Positions 1-11,100 of a stretch of DNA of 64,000 nucleotides are shown in pieces; position 1 is the stretch's first letter, and the number at the start of each line of letters is the position of its first letter. The translations under genes and the position numbers were made by a program. Origin of the DNA: Triticum aestivum (taxonomy: Eukaryota; Streptophyta; Magnoliopsida; Poales; Poaceae); contig NC_057807.1 of NCBI RefSeq assembly GCF_018294505.1, positions 166,263,582-166,327,581 of the forward strand, read 5' to 3'. The notes beneath the pieces are model-generated. The model had not been told where the DNA came from and searched no databases. It was given only the letters and a program-made list of their open reading frames with translations.

Positions 1-639
1 CCAGGCCATGTAAGGTGGCGCTCGTGGGAATACCGTGCATGAGGCTGCAAAGTGATATGATGTGTTACAAGCTAGAGCGGTGTGACTTTGGATCGGGGTC
101 CTGACACCGTCGTCCACCGCCTTGATTCTCTTAGAGTGGCGTGGTCAATGAGGTCAATGAACGACAATCATGAGAAGATGACTTTAGTCAGTGAGGCTGA
201 CAACTGGACCCACCAACTGCATCTTCGAACATAAGGAAGTGCCTCATTATTATTCGCAAAATAAAAATGATTCCTTCCCTAACAGCTAGGACCCACCATC
301 TATATCTTCGCATGGAAGGAAGTGCGTCCTTATCCTCCCTGATAGCTGGGACCCACCCGGTCGAAGCGTACGTAGCGTTGTCTGTCTGGTCGTGAAGGTG
401 TATGTACATAATGGTCGATCGGTCTCTCTGCAACTATGAACCGTGGCCGAGCAAGCAACGACACATGTAGTAGTAAAGCCCCAAACACAGCAGTTCACGC
501 AGTCCCTTGTAAACCATGTACACGTACGTACAGCCACATGCCAAAAAATATGTTCACGTACGTACATACGGGCGGGGTCTCGAACGCCTACTCGCGCATA
601 TGTATGGCCAGGGCTCGTGTACATGGAGAGGCAACGAAC

Positions 640-1400
640 GACAGCAATGGTGTCCTATTCATTGGCAGCCAACCGGCTGGGTCAGAACATAGAAATAGCG
701 TCGTGTTCAACGGGAGGCAATGAAATGCGTCCTGTTCATTGGGAGCCAACCGACTTGGATGGAACAGTTGAGACGGGGCCTGGCGTATGCCAGAACGGAG
801 GAAACAACCTTCTGTTTGACCGCCTACGGTCGAAACGGGATCCTGTTCATCGGGAGGGGTCTGGCGTACCGCAAAATGGAGGAAACGGACTTCTGTTCGA
901 GCGCCTATGGTCGAAACGGGGTCATGTTGATCGGGAGGGGTGTGTCGTACCGCAAAGTGGAGTAAACATACTTCTGTTGGAGCACCTACGGTCGAAACGG
1001 GGTCCTGTTCATCAGGAGGGGCATGGCGTACCGCAAAACGGGACTCCACGGGCTATTGTTCATCCACCATCGTCCTCCAGCAGACTCCACCGGCTAATGT
1101 TCATAGAGCCTCCACAGGATCTTGTTCATCCACCCCCAACCCGCTAGGGTGTGGCGGCCTCCTCGGGGTCCTGTTCATCCAGTGGCAACCGCCTACTACC
1201 ACGAGGTCATGTTCATCCAACCCCCACCGGCTAGGGTGGGACGTACACGCACGTCCGAGTGGGCGGCAACAACATGAACTGTTCATCCACAACCAACCAA
1301 TCAGCTAGACCCACCACACGTCTCGACTCGTTTCTACGTATCGTGCACGGCATCAACGAGCACTGTTCATCCAGAGGCAACCTAATGCACCGGCTGGCTA
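640..1400. repeat. CACTA subterminal repeats with TGTTCATC core
   Basis: The octamer TGTTCATC, or a one-base variant, recurs about a dozen times (for example near 843, 1004, 1056, 1122, 1170, 1208, 1277, 1364). It is often followed by CACCC, GGGAGG or CAACC. In CACTA elements such clustered short repeats near the termini are the transposase binding region; that role is inferred here. Several overlapping ORFs cross this stretch but look like artefacts of the repeat. Confidence 0.6.
755..1035. repeat. 80-bp tandem repeat, about 3.5 copies
   Basis: The segment with GGTCGAAACGGG followed by a TGTTCATCGGGAGGGG-like sequence recurs with starts near 829, 910 and 990, a period of 80-81 bp. It sits within the CACTA subterminal region. 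The units differ by several substitutions, so the array is not recent. Confidence 0.7.
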
Positions 1401-1439
1401 CATCTCGCACGGGGGCTCGATCAGCTTTAGTGAGCAACA

Positions 1440-1645
1440 AGAAGGATCGATCGGATTCAGTTAGCAGCGAATGAATCGGTTGGCTTCAGGTAGCAGCGAA
1501 GGAATCGCTCGGGTTCAGTTAGCAACAAAGGGATGGATCGATCAGCTTCAGTACATAGTGGGATCGATCCCTCGATCGTGTTCAATAGTAGCTAGCTAGT
1601 GCAATCACTCGGGTTCAGTAAGCGAACGCCTCGCAAGGGTTCGGT
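1440..1645. repeat. Second CACTA subterminal repeat family
   Basis: Degenerate units of about 35-45 bp contain GGTTCAGTTAGCAGCGAA or close variants, near 1455, 1485, 1517, 1610 and 1637. They lie between the TGTTCATC cluster and the terminal inverted repeat and probably belong to the same CACTA terminal region. Confidence 0.55.
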
Positions 1646-1985
1646 TAGTGAGCACCTCACACACATGCACGTACGAGAGAAACACGCAAACCACACTGCA
1701 TCGCTCGGCCTCGACCACCCACCGTAACCGGAAACTCCCTGATATATTCCTCGCCCTCACTTCTACCAGGATTTTTTACGTCATGGACAACCAAAGGAAT
1801 GTCATGCAGGTGCGTCTCCGGCCGGCCCATGACGAAAAGCCCATTTTATGTCATAGAAGTAGGAGCCCACCACATCTATGATGATACGTATTTTTGTCAC
1901 AATTATCATCATAGAAGTGTCATAAGCATGACAAAAAAACTTTTTGTTCGGGCCATAATGTCATAGATATGTCTTTTTTGTAGTG

Positions 1986-2795
1986 AATAAAATGTGAACC
2001 ACCATCAGTCATTAAATATCTAGGGATTCCAAACCTTGGGAAAATAACTTCTTTAAGCATTTTAATAGAAGTGTTATGATCAACACTACTAGTTGGAATA
2101 ACTTCTACCCACTTAGTAACATAATCAACAGTAACTAGAATATGTGTATACCCATTAGAAGAAGGAAAAGACCCCATATAATCGAATCCCCAAATATCAA
2201 ATGGCTCAATAACAAGTGAAGAATTCATAGGCATCTCCTGACGTCTACGAACATTACCAATTATATGACATTCATCACATGATAAGACAAACTTGCGTGC
2301 ATCCTTGAAGAGATTAGGCCAATAAAAAGCAGATTGTAATACCTTATGTGTAGTTCTGTCTCCAGCATGGTGTCCATATGCCTCGGAGTGACACTTCTGT
2401 AGGATTTGTTCCTGTTCATGCTCATGTACGCAATGTCTAAAAATAACATCTACTCTATATAAATATGGGTCATCCCAAAAGGAATGTCTTAAATCAAAGA
2501 AGAACTTTTTCTATTGTTGGTATGTGAAACTAGCTAGTATATATTTAGCAATAATGTAATTAGCATAGTCTGTATACCAACGAGCATTATGAGAAGCATT
2601 TATAACAACTAATTGTTCATGAGAAAAACTATCATCAATAGGAGTGGGTCATCAAGAACATTTTCCATTCTAGAGAAATTATCAGCTACGGGATTCTCCG
2701 CTCCATTTTTATCAATAATATGCAAGTCAAATTCTTGTAGCAAAAAACCCCACCTAATCAACCTAGGTTTAGCATATTTCTTTTTCATAAGATAT
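1986..2795 (-). pseudogene. Athila-like Gypsy pol fragment: RNase H end and integrase
   Basis: Read on the minus strand, 2795 to about 2640 encodes the end of the RNase H region (KPRLIRWGFLLQEFDLHI, then NPVADNFSRM). About 2450-2240 encodes the integrase zinc-binding region with HAGDRTTHKV-like and CDECH elements. 2234-1986 encodes the integrase core (FDIWGFDYMGSFPSSNG, VTVDYVTKWVE, FGIPRYLMTDGGSHF) with the first two catalytic aspartates. The frame breaks several times between these blocks, so it is a decayed copy. The core is cut at 1986 by the CACTA element. The RNase H linker wording is typical of Athila-type Ty3/Gypsy elements; this assignment is by recognition only. Confidence 0.8.
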
Positions 2796-4472
2796 TGAAA
2801 GCACAAGTGCTCCCTAGGTGGTTTTGGTAATTAATGTCAACATATCTCTTGTTGGACTAACACTTTTATCTAGCATGTTTCAGATAAGTTCAACAATGGA
2901 GTGGCATGGACTAAAGGATTTGGGAACCCCTTCAAGATGCTAAGGACAAAGGATTGGCTCAAGCTTCAAGCTCAAGACTCTTCATTTTACATTTTAGTGG
3001 TCCAAGATCACATTGAGTCTATAGGAAAAGCCAATACTATCAAGGAGGGATGAGGTGTTGCTTAATGAGCCTCTTGCTTCATGTGCTTTGTGATATGCTC
3101 GAAAACCCTCAGCTACTTTCCCACATCCACAGATGACCTAAACCCAAAGCCAAAATCGGTCACACCGATTCTTCCTATCCGGCGCCACCGATTCCAAAAG
3201 TCATAGCCACTGCCACAAACCCTAAGCAAATTGGTCTTACCGACAGGGATCTCGGTCTCACCGAGATGGGATTGTAATCTCTCTGTGTATGTCCATTACC
3301 AAATCGGTCTAACCGAGTTTGAGCAATCGGTACTACCGAGATTACAATGCAAACTCTCTGGAAAACTTATTACCAAAATCGGTCTCACCGAGTTTGAGTA
3401 ATCGGTCCCACCGAGTTTGCCTGACCAACTCTCTGGAAAGCTTATTACCAAATCGGTCTCACCGAGTTTGTGTAATCGGTCTTACCGAGATTACGTTATG
3501 CCCTAACCCTAACTGAATCGGTCTCACCGAGTTGCATTTCGGTCCCACCGAAAACCCTAACGGTCATGTTATTTGCTAAATCGGTCTGATCGAGTTTAAC
3601 AGTTCGGTCTCACCGAGTTTGGTAGATTGTGTGTAACGTTTAGATTTTGTGTGGAGGCTATAAATACCCCTCCACCTCCTCTTCATTCGTGGAGAGAGCC
3701 ATCAGAACGAACCTACACTTCCAGCATACATTTTCTGAGAGAGAACTACCTACTCATGTGTTGAGGCCAAGATATTCCATTCCTACCATATGAATCTTGA
3801 TCTCTAGCCTTCCCCAAGTTGCTTTCCACTCAAATCTTCTTTCCACCAGATCCAAAACCTATGAGAGAGAGTTGAGTGTTGGGGAGACTATCATTTGAAG
3901 CACAAGAGCAAGGAATTCATCATCAACGCACCATTTGTTACTTCTTGGAGAGTGATGTCTCCTAGATTGGCTAGGTGTCACTTGGGAGCCTCCGACAAGA
4001 TTGTGGAGTTGAAACAAGGAGTTTGTAAGGGCAAGGAGATCGCCTACTTCGTGAAGATCTACCGCTAGTGAGGCAAGTCCTTCGTGGGCGATGGCCATGG
4101 TGAGATAGACAAGGTTGCTTCTTCGTGGACCCTTCGTGGGTGGAGCCCTCCGTGGACTCGCGCAACCGTTACCCTTCGGGGGTTGAAGTCTCCATCAACG
4201 TGGATGTACAATAGCACCACCTATCGGAACCACGCCAAAAACACCCGTGTCTCCAATTGCGTTTGAATCCTCCAAACACTTCCCTTTACTTTCTTGCAAG
4301 TTGCATTCTTTACTTTCCGCTGCTCATATACTCTTTGCATGCTTGCTTGATATGTATTGAGAATGTTGAAATTGTGCCTAAACTCCACTTAGACTTAAAG
4401 AATCTTAAAAACTGCAACTTTGGTACTTAGTGTCTAATCCCCCCTCTAGACACCTCTTCTCAAGGTCCTACA
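2796..4472 (+). mobile_element. Solo LTR of a SIRE/Maximus-like Copia element
   Basis: A single LTR running TGAAAGCACAAG...CCTACA, flanked by an exact 5-bp target duplication GATAT (2791-2795 and 4473-4477) inside the Gypsy RNase H region. It is 1,677 bp, the same length as both LTRs of the full element at 40465-58400, and aligns with them along its whole length although clearly more diverged. No internal domain is present, so it arose by recombination between two LTRs. The plus orientation is deduced from the match to the full element. It contains a block of CGGTNNCACCG palindromes (about 3150-3625) and a TATA box. Confidence 0.92.
3659..3666 (+). promoter_or_regulatory. TATA box of the solo LTR
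   Basis: TATAAATA preceded by GGAGGC and followed by CCCCTCC. The same context occurs in the two LTRs of the full-length relative, so this is the probable retroelement promoter and could start read-through transcripts to the right. Confidence 0.6.
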
Positions 4473-4477
4473 GATAT

Positions 4478-4911
4478 TTAATAGCGGCATGATCAGTGTG
4501 AACAATGACTTTAGAATCAACAATATAAGATCTGAATTTATCACATGGAAACACAACTGCTAAAATATCTTTCTCATTAGTAGCACAATTTCTTTGAGCA
4601 CTGTCTAGAGTTTTACTAGCATAATGGATGGCATTAAATTTCTTATCAACTCTTTGTCCTGAAACAACACCAACAACATAATCACTAGCATCACACATAA
4701 TTTCAAAAGGCAAGTTTCAATCAGGTAGTTGAACAATAGGTGTAGAGGTTAAGGCTTTCTTAAGTATTTCAAAGGCTTCTACGCAAACATCATAAAATAC
4801 AAACGAAACATCTTTTTTGCAAAAGATTAGTAAGAGGCCTAGAAATTTTAGGGAAGTCTTTAATAAACCTTCTATAGAAACCATCATGACCAAGAACATC
4901 AAGAACATTGT
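4478..4911 (-). pseudogene. Athila-like Gypsy pol fragment: end of RT and RNase H start
   Basis: On the minus strand, about 4908-4720 encodes the end of reverse transcriptase (FCKKDVSFVF, EAFEILKKALTSTPIVQLPD). 4713-4478 encodes the start of RNase H (PFEIMCDASDYVVG, then RVDKKFNAIHYASKTL, NEKDILAVVF, VIVHTDHAAIKYL). It joins the segment ending at 2795 once the solo LTR and one target duplication are removed: IKYL is followed there by MKKKYAKPRLIRW. Frame breaks occur near 4713 and 4860. Confidence 0.82.
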
Positions 4912-5440
4912 ATTAAAGATTAAAGAGAGAGAAGAGCTATCTAGCTACTAGCTATAGACCCGTAGGTCTGTGGTAAACTACTCACACATCATTGGAAGGG
5001 CAGCAAGGTTGGTGTACATGCCTTCCGCGATCGTTTCCTCCGGCAGAATACAGGAAAAGGTCTGTAGATGGGATCTCCAAAGAATAGAAACTTGTGACGG
5101 TGGAAAATGTATTTTTGGGTGGCTCTCTGATGTATTGGGAATATTTGGGAATTTATAGAAGCGAAATTAGGTCAAGAGGTGCCACGAGGGCCCACAAGCC
5201 TGGGGGCGCCCCCGGGGCACGCCTGACAGGCTTGTCGCTCCCTCGTGATTCTTCAGGTCTTCTCCCGAAGCCTCTAGGGTTTCTTCTGGTCCAGAAAAAA
5301 TCGTTAAAAGTTTCATAACGTTTGGACTCCGTTTGATACCGATTTTCTGAAAAGCCAAAAACAAGCAAACGCCAACAACTGGCACTGGTTCATCCTTATG
5401 TAAGCAAAAAAACAGCAACAACAACCGAAGGATTTATTAG
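4912..5440 (-). mobile_element. Gypsy LTR-like fragment
   Basis: The sequence changes at about 4912 from Gypsy pol to non-coding sequence with the character of a Triticeae Gypsy LTR: a GAGAGAGAAGAGCTATCTAG stretch, then a GC-rich block (about 5190-5240, GGGGGCGCCCCCGGGGCACG), and AACGTTTGGACTCCGTTTGA near 5320. Its direct contact with pol implies a deletion or rearrangement. I cannot place its outer end exactly or name the family. Confidence 0.45.
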
Positions 5441-5736
5441 TTTAGGAGGCACTCCTATGTAGATTCATACATGCGAATAAGAGCACTTCCTAATTTTTGG
5501 TTGATAATTGATGACACATTATGTAAAATGGTTAATGATTGGAGTACTCGTCCATCAAATATATGCGCTTTGTTATGTTCCATCAAATATATGTGTTGTA
5601 TGAGAATGGCGGTACATGGAACACCGACGCAAATAGTAATGGATGATCATCCTTATGGCGCACCTAAGTTCCAAATAAAATCCGCATTTTCGTTTGGCGC
5701 CCGGCGAGGGAGTCCATCCCTACATGTGAGCTCTTG

Positions 5737-5890
5737 CGTCATGGTAACATGGCAGCTTCACCAGCGTGCCCGCTTTGTGACACGACTGACTCATGGCGGG
5801 AGACGCTACTCGAGTGCGCAATGTCGCGAAATGTTTGGGCTATATCTTCTGGACCTCTGGTGGAACAAATGAACATAGATGGGAATCTAA
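5737..5890 (+). pseudogene. LINE-type zf-RVT (zinc-binding) fragment
   Basis: In one frame the segment reads HGNMAASPACPLCDTTDSW then ETLLECAMSRNVWAI. The CPLC and LLECAMSRNVW signatures match the zinc-binding domain at the C terminus of plant non-LTR reverse transcriptases. The wrong-frame ORF at 5471-5872 overlaps it but has no recognisable content. It was probably once linked to the RNase H-like remnant at 7052-7512; the MITE and the 123-bp repeats now lie between them. Confidence 0.6.
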
Positions 5891-5971
5891 ATGAGAACTA
5901 GTTATTCAACAAGCAACGTTGGACGCGCTTTGCTGCGCCATTGATGTTCTTGGGATTCTTAAATTTCTTTA

Positions 5972-6227
5972 CTCACTCTATTTCAAAATGTATGGTGTTT
6001 TATTATCTTCGAAAAGTCAAACTTGTTTAAGTTTCATCAAATTTGTAGAGAAATATACCAAAATTCATAATATCAAACGGTGTTATTAGATTCATCATGA
6101 AATGAATTTTCATATATTTTTGTTTAATATTGTGGATGTTGATATTTTTGGCTCTAAACTTGGTTAAAGTTAAATAAATTTGACTTTTCAAAAAACCAAT
6201 ACCCCTTATATTTTGACATTGATGGAA
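5972..6227. mobile_element. Degenerate Stowaway/Mariner MITE
   Basis: The left end CTCACTCTATTTCAAAATGT and right end ACATTGATGGAA are decayed versions of the CTCCCTCCGTTTCAAAATGT inverted repeat, flanked by TA on both sides (5970-5971 and 6228-6229). The interior is AT-rich with inverted-repeat arms (AAAAGTCAAACTTG and AAATTTGACTTTTC), as in Stowaway MITEs. Confidence 0.65.
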
Positions 6228-6473
6228 TATTTAGTTTGGCCGGTGTTGGAGATGATGATGTTGTATGTTTATTTATAATGAGGTTATTTGGTGGGCCTTT
6301 CGCGATGTGATTCTGTGTTATCCGCTAATTAACCCACATTTATATGGGAATTTTTTGCATCGATGATTTCATGTACTATATTCATGCTATAGCATCACAT
6401 GGTGACACTTTTTTCTAGGTAATGGGAGTCCGCTAGGGGTTGATATGTTTTTATAGGCTGGTTGCCGCTAATT

Positions 6474-6850
6474 GATTTGAAAAATTGTTGGCCCGATTAA
6501 AATCGTAAACCAAATCCAAAATTGAATACCTCAATCGAATGAAAGAGCTTTAAAATTAGGGAACATAGAGACTTAAAATAACTAAATGGGAGAGCTTCTT
6601 GAGAAATTGTTGACCCGATCAAAATTGGATGACCCAATTTCAAATTGAAGCATCAATTAATTGCGCAGCTTTAAAAATTAGGAAGTATAGTGTATTGTAT
6701 AAAAAAAATGAACGAGAGAGTTTTAAGAAATTGTTGGCCCGGTCAAATCGGGTGACCAAATTCCAATTGAAGACCTCAATTGATTATGAGGCCTCCAAAC
6801 CTAGGGAGCTTAGTGATATAGTATATATGCAGACACGTCACATGCCGACT
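6474..6850. repeat. Three tandem copies of a 123-bp sequence
   Basis: Three degenerate units begin with AAATTGTTGGCCCG or AAATTGTTGACCCG near 6480, 6602 and 6726. Each continues with GATCAAAAT, CCAAATT, TTGAA, CCTCAAT and a GCTTTAAAATTAGG-like end. An ORF of 111 codons (6629-6964) crosses two units but resembles no known family and is probably incidental. Confidence 0.65.
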
Positions 6851-7051
6851 TCACTCAGTTGGGAATCACCCTATGAGCAATCTGGAGCTCGAGGAGAAAG
6901 GTATTACACGACGAGACGTACCAGACGCCCTATACGAACAATGCTTTTGTTAATTTCTTCATAGCCGACTTGTAGGCATTGGACAAACCACGAGCTGAGA
7001 CAGACTCAAATTCCCCAGTTAGACCAAACCGTTTGATTGCCCACCAGAGAA

Positions 7052-7512
7052 TATGAACAAAATCAACGTTGATGCCGCTCTATCCAGGAACGTCGCGGTA
7101 GGAGTTGTTGCAGCCATGTGTAGGGACGTCTAGGGTATATTGGAGCCTCGACGGTCATTTTTGTGGGAATTTTTGATCACCACACTTAAAAGCCCTAGCA
7201 GTTTTGGAAGCGGTGTCTTTGACCGATAATCTCTATGAGTGTAGAATTTATATTGCCTTAGATTGTAAGATTGTCATCGATGATATCAAGCAAAAGAGTG
7301 CGACAATTTACAGCGTGATTATTCGAGAAATTATAGATCATTCTAATCTTTTTACTTCTTGTTTATTTAATCATGAGTATAGGTGGTCGAATATCAAGGC
7401 TCACAATTTTAGAGAAGTACTATATTCTATCATTTGGGATTAGCGACCAAGTTTGGTTAGCCAATCTGGGTGATCTTACTTTCGTCCCTTAAACATTATG
7501 ACGAGTTAACTA
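7052..7512 (+). pseudogene. RNase H-like (RVT_3) remnant
   Basis: Starting at 7052 the plus strand reads MNKINVDAALSRNVAVGVV, then hits a stop. After a frameshift it continues through EAVSLTDNLYECRIYI, DCKIVIDDIKQKSATIY and SNIKAHNF. This is the layout of plant RNase H-like domains (RVT_3) found with zf-RVT in LINE-derived genes: an N-V-D-A-A start strand, a helix with EA.SL, the DCK acidic strand and a late AHN motif. One premature stop and at least one frameshift make it a pseudogene. It lies only about 180 bp upstream of the host gene's start codon, so it may overlap the promoter. Confidence 0.7.
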
Positions 7513-7691
7513 AAAGCTTTGCGAGGTTGTCTAAAAATATTTAAAGTGAAAAGTTTCTAAAAAAATTTAAAAAAGAAAAAAAACTCAGTACCGTCGCGTG
7601 TCAAGCTCTTTCTCGTTCCCCAACGAGCAATTGACACATCGTTTCCCCCAAATCTCACCCCCGGTGCTACTCCCGTTCTTCCGCCATCGCC

Positions 7692-8125
7692 ATGGAGGAC
7701 GCCGCGAACGCCACCCAGACCACCTCCACCACCTCGTCGGTGGCCGCCGTAGCCGCGGCGGCCCAGCACCAGCAGCTTCAGCGCCAGCTCTTTCTCATGC
7801 AGCAGGCTCAGGCTCAGGCGCAGGCCCAGCCCCACCCGCAGGCGCAGCAGCTGTCGCAGCAGGCCATGTCCCGCTTCCCGTCCAACATCGACGCCCACCT
7901 CCGCCCCCTCGGACCGCACCGCTTCCAGCAGCCGGCGCCGTCGCAGCTCCAAACCCCACCCCAGCCGCACTCGCAGGGGCAGCCGCATCCCCAGCCGTCC
8001 CCGCAGCAAGCGGCGCAGGCTAGGGTCCGGAGCCCCGAGGTGGAGATGGCGCTTCAGGACGCCATGCGGGTCTGCAACCCGGACATCAAGACGCCTTTCC
8101 ATTCTCTCGCGGACGCCGTTAGCAG
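7692..8125 (+). CDS. BRIP-like gene, exon 1
   Basis: ATG in a good context (GCCATGG), the first in frame after a GC- and pyrimidine-rich leader. It encodes 144 residues plus two bases: a Ser/Thr/Ala start, a Gln-rich tract (QQAQAQAQAQPHPQAQQ), Pro/Gln-rich sequence, then the first part of the GLTSCR1 domain. The donor is AGCAG|GTGCGC at 8125/8126. Reading past it adds CAFHIPTL and a stop, unlike the family, which supports splicing here. GC content is much higher than in exon 2, as is common for grass first exons. Confidence 0.88.
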
Positions 8126-11100
8126 GTGCGCCTTTCACATACCAACTCTCACTTTTTATTTCCTTGATTTGCTGTGACATAGATCTAGACTATTTTGCGT
8201 GGCACGCGAGTTTATGGCGAATGGAGGTTACTGATGGATTTTTGCCGAGCCCCTTCAGAATAAGGGTCTTGGAGCGTCCTTGTATATGCTGAAAAATCGT
8301 TTATGTCAGACTTCTTTTTATGTCACTTTAGGGGAAACCATGGGCAAGTAACGAAACGAGATCTCATAATAGCCGAAAAGAAAAACCGGCTTCATGGAAA
8401 ACAACCAGCACTGGTGTCTACCTTCTGGTAGAGGTCTGTATTCTTTGCGAAACCAGGTTCACTAACCTTTGATGTGATGTAGAATTTGAATTTATGTTGG
8501 ATCTTTTAGGATCCAGGCACCACACGGTTTTTGTCCACCAGTTGCAACCTTCGTTGTGGTGTGCAAGTTATAATAATCTTAAAGGTCATTGGAGACTCTG
8601 ATTAGTTTCAAATTTCCAATTTGATGATGCAGATTTGATCTCTAAGCTGACAAGTACTTTTAGTTTGAAGGTGTATATGTTAAGTAGTGATTGAACATTT
8701 GTACTTTTTGCACTGGAATTTCACTGATTTGATAACTAGCTTGCCGATGACCATCCATGGTTTAGAATCGGCTTGTCGATCTGTCTATCACAGAGACCAC
8801 ATGCATATGATCACGTGAGCATTCCAATGTTTTAGTTGTTTAATGCCCACAAGTTTTGGTTAATAGACTTGCATTTGTAACTAAAAATTTTTGGACCATA
8901 AATATTTGCCCCGGCTAACTTCAATTCCTGGATCCGCCACTGATCTTCAGCCTAGAAACACATTTGGCCTACCACGCGCTCAATCTTGATAAAAAAGTTG
9001 TTTTTTGCTATTTTTTAACTCTATTTGTAAACATTCAGTTACTTGTATGACTATATTTTTATCCTGTAGTTTGTTTTCATGTGCTGTGAGTGCATGGGCA
9101 ATGCTAGTCGACATATTGAGAACGAGCAATTTGAATAGACCTGCAACCAGCTCGATGATAGATACATCAGTAGGGCACTTACGCTCACCAATTCGATAAC
9201 CAAACTGGGTTCTTTCCTTGTGTTTAGTGGTGACATGGGTCTGTTTGGTTTAATGCACGAGAACCAAAGTTTGTCTTACTAAACTTTGACAAGATTTTGC
9301 TGCCATTTTGCTTGGTGCCAAAATTGTGGTAAGGCTTTTCTTTGGCCTAACTTGCGCAATGAAGGCCTCCTTACTCACTTACACCAGTTTTTTTTTTTTA
9401 TTTCTGTGAAAACCAAAGCTTGATAACAACTGGTATTACCAAACTTTGGTGATCAAATTGGTTGCTATTAATTGGGTATTACCAAAAAATCAACAACATT
9501 GCCAATGGAATGGGAATTGTAGTTCGTCTTTGGCCACAAACCAAATGGAAGCCGACAGTAACATCCCATGTCTTGTTCTGCTGTGTTGGTGTCTACTATG
9601 GAAACCATTATCTGTTTAAGCACACTTTTGTAGTCAAGTGATTTCTTCATTTTTACTAATTGCCGGGTACATTGTTGAAGACTCCTTAGTTCTATTCTTC
9701 TAGTTGTGACATCTGTTCATCTGGACTACCCTATATGCTAGTCTATTGATTTTGCGATGTTCCTTTTTTTGCTGGAAAACCTTCTCTGAACTAAGAAAAT
9801 TTTTAGACCCCTGTCAGAAAAAATGATTTTGTTTTACAGGTCCCTATGTTCCTTATGAACAATCTCTTTAGAAACCTTTTATTGTTTGCTGAACATATAT
9901 AACTGGCAAGAGCTGTCCTATGAACACAACTGAGCGTAGTTGCTAAAGTTGGCGTTTTCTTCCTGGCTGTCTTGGGCTCAATCTCGTGCCTAGCGAACAG
10001 GCAGCTTTCTATTTTCTTTTATAGTTGCAGTTGTGTGACACCTGGACCGACATGTCTGAGTTGGGATGAAGATAAATAATTATGCATAACTGGTATCTGG
10101 TCTTGCCTTATCACTGTTTGTGTTTCTACTTAGGCTATGTTCTTTACCCCCATTGAAATTCAACTAGAATGGAACTTCTTGGGATGGTAGATATTTATAC
10201 CTGAGTGGTGCAGGATAATTTCGCTGTTTTTTTCTTTCTCAGAGTGTCTTTGTGCATACAGGTAATCTTGTTTGGCGTTTGGTAGGCCGGTCTTAGATTC
10301 TCTGCCACAATAACTATATTGAAATACCGGTATCATCATCTTGTATTTCCATGTACTCATGTTGGGCCATAATGAAGTAACTATAAGATGTGAGTTAGCT
10401 CTATATGTCAGGGTCCAAGTAGAAATAGCTGATGGTTAATGGGCCTAAAACCTTCAACGGTAACATTGTAGCTGTAGCCTGTACCAACCATTGCCCAGTG
10501 CAACTCCCTAGCATCTGTCCGTCATTTGCCGCTCTAAACTGCACTATGCTTCAGTCACTGTACCTTCACTGACCACAGGAGACGAGATTGGAGAATGCTC
10601 TGCTTTGGCCTTCAACACCGGCTGCTCCGCGCTTATCACCATCCCCTAGTTTTGTGGTATTCTCACTTGCCACCATCGATGGGTCTGGGAGGCCCTTCTT
10701 TGCCGCTTGATCCACAACGTCCGCCCCCGCCGTTGGACCTCCTCCCTTGCACTGGCCTTCACCGTTCCTGTCATTAAGCTACCAAGTTCCGGGCCTTCCT
10801 TTGCACTAGCCTCTACCACTGGAAGTTCTGTCTATTACTGTTAGCCTTCCCTCCACCGTTCTAGCCTATTCGGCTGGGATTGTTCGCAACCCCACCAATT
10901 GTTCACATCAAGACATATGTTGCTCGATAAGATCTCTGTGGGGGATCTAGCCTATGGTCTAGAGGGCTGGGCGTGTGAATAGACCATACACAAAAAATCT
11001 ACTCCCTCCATCCCAAAATAAGTGTCGCTGATTGAGTACAAAGTTAGTACAACTTTGTACTAAATCAACGACACTTATTTTTGGACGGAGGGAGTATGTA

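Larger units (their letters stand above)
1..1985 (-). mobile_element. CACTA transposon, right end (partial)
   Basis: The last 15 bases, 1971-1985, read on the minus strand as CACTACAAAAAAGAC, the usual CACTA terminal inverted repeat. Inside it, about 1740-1970 holds short direct and inverted copies of a motif around TCATAGA/TGACA, and 640-1650 holds dense subterminal repeats; both are typical of Triticeae CACTA elements. The other end lies left of the window. From 1986 the sequence is the integrase of a minus-strand Gypsy element, so the CACTA inserted into that element. The expected 3-bp target duplication would be AAT (1986-1988), but it cannot be confirmed without the other end. No transposase coding sequence is visible here. 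Confidence 0.8.

Noticed and set aside
443..1147. 234-codon plus-strand ORF with repeated residues
   Set aside because: Its repeats mirror the CACTA subterminal DNA repeats; open in several frames at once, so not a gene.
7598..8023. 141-codon plus-strand ORF in another frame over exon 1
   Set aside because: Pro/Ala-rich out-of-frame reading of the same exon; the GLTSCR1 motif and splice phase fix the real frame.
7557..8180. 207-codon minus-strand ORF with Arg/Gly-rich product
   Set aside because: It is the antisense shadow of exon 1 of the BRIP-like gene, caused by high GC content; no domain.
9237..9553. Possible Tourist/Harbinger MITE (GGGTCTGTTTGGTTT and CAAACCAAATGG ends)
   Set aside because: The ends pair poorly and the flanking trinucleotides (CAT and GAC) do not match.
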